From Photobacterium carnosum (GTDB lineage Bacteria; Pseudomonadota; Gammaproteobacteria; Enterobacterales; Vibrionaceae), in assembly GCF_002849605.1 (NCBI RefSeq), contig NZ_NPIB01000005.1:1-64000 (forward strand): 64,000 nucleotides of DNA. Reading direction: 5' to 3'. Made by a program: the position numbers and the translations under genes. How positions within the stretch are numbered: the stretch's first letter is position 1; each line of letters begins with the position of its first letter. Below, in pieces: positions 61,149 through 64,000 of the stretch. The notes beneath the pieces are model-generated. The model was given only the letters and a program-made list of their open reading frames with translations. It was not told the DNA's origin and did not search any database.

Positions 61149-61375
61149 TAGTATAACGATAAAAAAATATATTTTATTAGCTTTTGATTAACCTTTACGA
61201 CATTAAATAATAACAGAGATAATTATTCATATGGCCGTTTTTTGCTCTATCTCATTAATAATGAACAGAAATGTGGGCTATCACAGGCTAGAATGAAACA
61301 AAATTACAAAATTCAATCAAGATTATGACCAAAATCAATATCAATAGTTTTTATTAGCTATAAATACAATCTCTG

Positions 61376-61405
61376 TTGACCTGTCACTAACTTCACGGCT
61401 AGATT
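61376..61405 (+). promoter_or_regulatory. Candidate ppc promoter
   Basis: TTGACC (61376-61381) and TAGATT (61400-61405) are 18 bases apart on the plus strand, about 50 bases before ppc. The -35 is good and the -10 is weak. Confidence 0.4.
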
Positions 61406-61454
61406 GTGGGTAAAGGTTAAATTGGATGTAATAAAATTACGGAATGGATACTAT

Positions 61455-64000
61455 ATGAACGAGAAATACAGTGCGTTAACAAGTAATGTCAGTATGCTTG
61501 GCCATTTACTGGGCAATACGATCAAAACAGCCTGCGGTGATGAACTTTTAGAAAAAGTGGAAACTATCCGCAAACTTTCGAAATCGGCTGGTACTGGTAA
61601 TCAAGATGATCGTGAAAAACTGATTGCTGAATTACAAAACCTACCCGATAACCAATTACTTCCTGTAGCTCGAGCTTTTAGTCAATTCCTTAATCTCACC
61701 AATATTGCAGAGCAATACCATACTATTTCACGTCAACGTGAAACGACATTATGTAGCCCAGATGCTCTCGATGAATTATTTACTAAATTAGTGCAGCATG
61801 ATGTTAACCCTGCAGATTCTTTAGTGGCGATTAATGAATTAAATATCGATTTAGTGCTAACCGCTCACCCAACTGAAATTGCACGTCGTACCATGATCCA
61901 TAAATTGGTACAGATTAATAAATGTTTATCACAATTAGAGCTAAGTGAATTATCAACCGCTGAACGTGCACGTGTTGAACAACGATTAGAACAACTGATT
62001 GCTCAAGCATGGTACTCCGATGTTATTCGCCAGCAACGCCCAACCCCACTTGATGAAGCAAAATGGGGCTATGCGGTTGTTGAAAATTCATTGTGGCAAG
62101 CGGTACCAGAATTTGTACGTCTGTTTGATGAGAAACTACAACAACATTTAGATAAAAAATTACCATTAGATGCCGCGCCAGTAACCTTCTCATCATGGAT
62201 GGGCGGAGATCGCGACGGTAATCCATTTGTAACGTCTGATGTTACCCATGAAGTTTTACGTCTTTCACGCTGGAAAGCTGCAGAGCTTTACCTTGGTGAC
62301 GTGCAAGAATTGATCAATGAATTATCAATGATTCAGTGTAATGATGAAGTGCGTGAACTTGCAGGTGAAGAACACGAACCTTACCGTGCAATTCTAAAAC
62401 AACTACGTACCAAACTGATTATTACTCGCGATAGTTTAGAAGCACAAATCAACGGTAGCGCTCCCCTTTCTAAGCACATTATTAATGATGTTGCTGAGCT
62501 ATGGGATCCACTGTTTGCGTGTTACCAGTCATTACATCAATGTGGTATGGCGATCATTGCTGATGGCTTACTACTTGATTCACTACGCCGTATAAAATGT
62601 TTTGGTGTTCATCTGGTTAAACTGGATATTCGTCAAGAAAGTACTCGCCATGAAAATGTTATTTCAGAGCTAACGCGTCATATTGGTCTAGGTGATTACA
62701 GTCAGTGGTGTGAACAAGATAAGATCGCATTCTTAGTTCGTGAATTATCGTCTAAACGACCATTAATACCACGAAAGTGGGAACCATCAGCTGACGTTCA
62801 AGAAGTGCTAGAAACCTGTAAAGCGATTGCAGAACAACCGCGTGAAGCGTTAGGTGCTTATGTGATTTCAATGGCACGTACAGCCTCTGATGTACTAGCC
62901 GTGCACCTATTATTACAAGAAGCAGGTTGCCCGTTCCGCATGGATGTGTGTCCATTATTTGAAACACTTGAAGACTTAAATAATGGTGCTGATATTATTG
63001 AGCAACTGCTTAATATTGACTGGTACCGTGGCTTTATTCAAAACCATCAAATGGTAATGATTGGCTATTCTGATTCAGCCAAAGATGCCGGTGTCATGTC
63101 AGCGGGCTGGGCACAATACAGTGCGATGGAAAAACTGGTTGATGTCTGTGAAAAAGCAGAAGTTGAAATTACCTTATTCCATGGTCGTGGCGGTAGTATT
63201 GGTCGTGGCGGTGCACCAGCACATGCGGCGTTGTTATCTCAACCACCACGCAGCCTAAAAGGCGGCTTACGCGTAACAGAACAAGGTGAGATGATTCGCT
63301 TTAAGCTTGGGCTACCTGAAGTAGCGATTAACAGCCTCAGCCTTTACGCGAGCGCAACGTTAGAAGCTAACTTACTGCCGCCGCCAGCACCGAAACAAGA
63401 ATGGCGTCAGATTATGGACCAACTTTCTAATGTTTCATGTGACGCGTACCGTAATATAGTCCGTAACACACCTGAGTTTATTCCTTATTTCCGCGCCGCA
63501 ACGCCAGAATCTGAACTGGGTAAATTACCGCTAGGCTCTCGTCCTGCAAAACGTAATCCTAATGGTGGCGTTGAAAGCCTACGTGCTATTCCATGGATTT
63601 TTGCTTGGAGTCAAAACCGCCTCTTATTACCAGCATGGTTAGGCGCGGGTGAAGCGATTCAACATTCAATTGATAATGGTGATACCGCACAACTAGAAGA
63701 AATGTGTCGCGAATGGCCGTTTTTCTCAACCCGATTAGGTATGCTGGAAATGGTATACAGTAAAACTAATCTTGGCATTACTGAATACTATGACCAACGC
63801 TTAACTGATGAAGCCTTATGGCCTTTAGGTAAGCAATTACGCTCACAATTACAGCAAGACATTAAAACAGTCTTAACCGTTGAAAATAATGATCACTTAA
63901 TGCAACAAGATCCGTGGGGTGCTGAATCTATTCGCTTACGGAATATTTATGTTGAGCCACTTAATATGCTGCAGGCAGAATTACTTTACCGTACTCGCCA
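61455..64000 (+). CDS. ppc: Phosphoenolpyruvate carboxylase (3' end outside window)
   Basis: Ppc carboxylates PEP to oxaloacetate, refilling the TCA cycle and the aspartate used by ArgG. The frame is open to the window end with about 848 codons, so some 25-35 residues are missing compared with the family (about 880). It begins [20 protein letters not shown]. Motifs seen are the catalytic histidine in [13 protein letters not shown] (about residue 138), [27 protein letters not shown] and [20 protein letters not shown] lies six bases before the ATG. It is divergent from argC. Confidence 0.97.
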   Translation, partial: MNEKYSALTSNVSMLGHLLGNTIKTACGDELLEKVETIRKLSKSAGTGNQDDREKLIAELQNLPDNQLLPVARAFSQFLNLTNIAEQYHTISRQRETTLCSPDALDELFTKLVQHDVNPADSLVAINELNIDLVLTAHPTEIARRTMIHKLVQINKCLSQLELSELSTAERARVEQRLEQLIAQAWYSDVIRQQRPTPLDEAKWGYAVVENSLWQAVPEFVRLFDEKLQQHLDKKLPLDAAPVTFSSWMGGDRDGNPFVTSDVTHEVLRLSRWKAAELYLGDVQELINELSMIQCNDEVRELAGEEHEPYRAILKQLRTKLIITRDSLEAQINGSAPLSKHIINDVAELWDPLFACYQSLHQCGMAIIADGLLLDSLRRIKCFGVHLVKLDIRQESTRHENVISELTRHIGLGDYSQWCEQDKIAFLVRELSSKRPLIPRKWEPSADVQEVLETCKAIAEQPREALGAYVISMARTASDVLAVHLLLQEAGCPFRMDVCPLFETLEDLNNGADIIEQLLNIDWYRGFIQNHQMVMIGYSDSAKDAGVMSAGWAQYSAMEKLVDVCEKAEVEITLFHGRGGSIGRGGAPAHAALLSQPPRSLKGGLRVTEQGEMIRFKLGLPEVAINSLSLYASATLEANLLPPPAPKQEWRQIMDQLSNVSCDAYRNIVRNTPEFIPYFRAATPESELGKLPLGSRPAKRNPNGGVESLRAIPWIFAWSQNRLLLPAWLGAGEAIQHSIDNGDTAQLEEMCREWPFFSTRLGMLEMVYSKTNLGITEYYDQRLTDEALWPLGKQLRSQLQQDIKTVLTVENNDHLMQQDPWGAESIRLRNIYVEPLNMLQAELLYRTR

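Overview
The window is a continuous stretch of core chromosome from a gammaproteobacterium of the family Vibrionaceae, most likely a Photobacterium. The base composition is AT-leaning. The 16S rRNA start and rrn leader look vibrio-like. Gene order follows the conserved block str - S10 - spc - alpha, tus, fkpA/slyX/slyD/kef, yheS to crp, ast, pab/trpS to aroK, pil, mrcA, oxyR, arg, ppc. ArgH carries a fused acetyltransferase domain, as known in vibrios and related marine bacteria. No insertion sequence, prophage, CRISPR array, integron or tRNA gene was recognised.

Layout. 1-780 (minus strand): the 5' end of a 16S rRNA gene, its leader with boxA, and a strong rrn promoter. 728-19400 (minus): the ribosomal protein superoperons in transcription order rpsL-rpsG-fusA-tuf, rpsJ to rpsQ (S10), rplN to rpmJ (spc) and rpsM to rplQ (alpha). 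Promoters, terminators and autoregulatory leaders are visible between the units. 19454-21247 (minus): yheO-tusDCB (tRNA 2-thiolation relay). 21423-27053: fkpA, a WD40 lipoprotein gene, slyX, slyD, yheV and kefB-kefG. 27284-31601 (plus): yheS (ABC-F) with an arginine-rich upstream mini-ORF, then yheT, yheU and prkB. 31678-33106: yhfA and crp, divergent. 33302-38226: a small unknown gene, a DUF1338 gene, and astD-astA-astC (arginine succinyltransferase pathway, without astB and astE). 38550-46172: pabA, trpS, gph, rpe, a DUF2970 membrane protein gene, dam, damX, aroB, aroK. 46560-50986: pilMNOPQ (type IV pilus assembly and secretin). 51135-53735: mrcA (PBP1A). 53819-55618: oxyR and a divergent peroxiredoxin-glutaredoxin hybrid gene with an OxyR operator between them. 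55709-60827: argC-argB-argG-argH(A) on the minus strand. 61455-64000: ppc, cut off by the window end.

The most interesting signals are regulatory. The argC leader holds a 15-codon ORF that ends in three consecutive arginine codons and a stop, preceded by a good ribosome binding site and followed by overlapping hairpins. This is a candidate arginine attenuation or arginine-sensing leader, downstream of a promoter overlapped by two ARG-box-like sequences. yheS, a ribosome-associated ABC-F gene, lacks a Shine-Dalgarno sequence. Its start overlaps the stop of a 10-codon GC-rich mini-ORF that would encode a peptide with five arginines. The divergent argE gene that I recall beside argC in other vibrios is absent here. 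A DUF1338 gene (possible 2-oxoacid dioxygenase/decarboxylase) sits with the arginine catabolic genes.

Coding starts were chosen by Shine-Dalgarno position and family length. Functions rest on recognised protein sequence and gene order; no database search was run.
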